The notes under the pieces were generated by a model. The model was given only the letters and a program-made list of their open reading frames with translations. It was not told where the DNA came from and did no database searches. Positions 6,211-6,289 of a DNA stretch of 6,289 bases are shown piece by piece. This DNA comes from Paramuribaculum sp. (GTDB lineage: Bacteria; Bacteroidota; Bacteroidia; Bacteroidales; Muribaculaceae): positions 1 through 6,289 of the forward strand of contig JAIDXU010000139.1 in NCBI GenBank assembly GCA_029058455.1, written 5' to 3'. A program made the position numbers and the translations under genes. Position 1 is the first letter of the stretch. Every line of letters begins with the position of its first letter.

Positions 6211-6289
6211 TTATTTGTTCGGGTTGGTTGTAATAGGCAGGTCGGTCTCAACTATGTCATCATTCCAATCGGAAACATCGACATCAAAA
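6211..6289 (-). CDS. C-terminal end of an upstream, probably fimbrillin-like, protein (partial)
   Basis: Reading the minus strand from the window edge, one frame runs 25 codons to a TAA at 6213-6211. It opens FDVDVSDWNDDIVETD and ends TTNPNK. The other two frames lack this pattern. A beta-strand motif F-x-V-x-V-x-x-W followed by an acidic polar tail is the usual end of Bacteroidales fimbrillin-like proteins, and it parallels the FTVSEIGEW end of the next gene downstream. The spacing of 55 nt to that gene's ATG, with no terminator hairpin between, suggests cotranscription. Only the tail is visible, so the family call is tentative. Confidence 0.6.
   Translation of the reverse strand, partial: FDVDVSDWNDDIVETDLPITTNPNK

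Noticed and set aside
1..6289. CRISPR array, tRNA, rRNA, insertion sequence or retroelement
   Set aside because: No spaced direct repeats, no tRNA-like or rRNA stretches, no transposase or reverse transcriptase motifs and no terminal inverted repeats with target duplications were seen.

Overview
The window looks like chromosomal DNA from a gut-type member of the order Bacteroidales, probably near Muribaculaceae or Prevotellaceae. Four things point there. The start codons lack Shine-Dalgarno sequences. The greA promoter is a textbook Bacteroidetes promoter (TTTTG, 19 nt, TACCTTTG). A fimbrillin-like lipoprotein is present. A GH16 glycanase ends in the short Bacteroidales-type C-terminal tail. 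The family-level placement is inference.

Layout. Positions 1-900 (+) hold the 3' part of a secreted GH16 beta-glucanase/laminarinase-type gene. An AT-rich spacer follows, then a small GNAT acetyltransferase gene (1095-1565, +). A near-perfect hairpin at 1604-1647 serves as a shared terminator for this gene and for a convergent minus-strand operon. In transcription order that operon is greA (4722-4252), a HIT-family nucleotide-binding protein (4236-3832), a YqhD/BdhA-type iron-dependent alcohol dehydrogenase (3803-2634) and a FemAB/BioF2-like GNAT-fold protein (2612-1656). The gaps between these four genes are 15, 28 and 21 nt. The greA promoter lies at 4882-4913 and leaves a leader of about 150 nt that holds two hairpins with U-rich tails, so transcription may be attenuated before greA. 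Upstream of the promoter, a strong terminator (4981-5014) closes a separate minus-strand unit. That unit comprises a complete fimbrillin-like lipoprotein gene (6155-5043) and, 55 nt before it, the last 25 codons of another gene (6289-6211) whose C-terminus also looks fimbrillin-like.

How the genes fit together. The fimbrillin pair is probably a surface adhesin or fimbria locus, and the GH16 enzyme would act on beta-glucans outside the cell. The greA operon joins transcription-elongation rescue to small housekeeping or stress enzymes (HIT hydrolase, aldehyde reductase, GNAT-like transferase), with no obvious single pathway. I found no CRISPR array, tRNA, rRNA, insertion sequence or clearly new multi-gene system. 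The most interesting non-coding signal is the greA leader with its tandem terminator-like hairpins, which resembles the attenuated greA leader described in E. coli.
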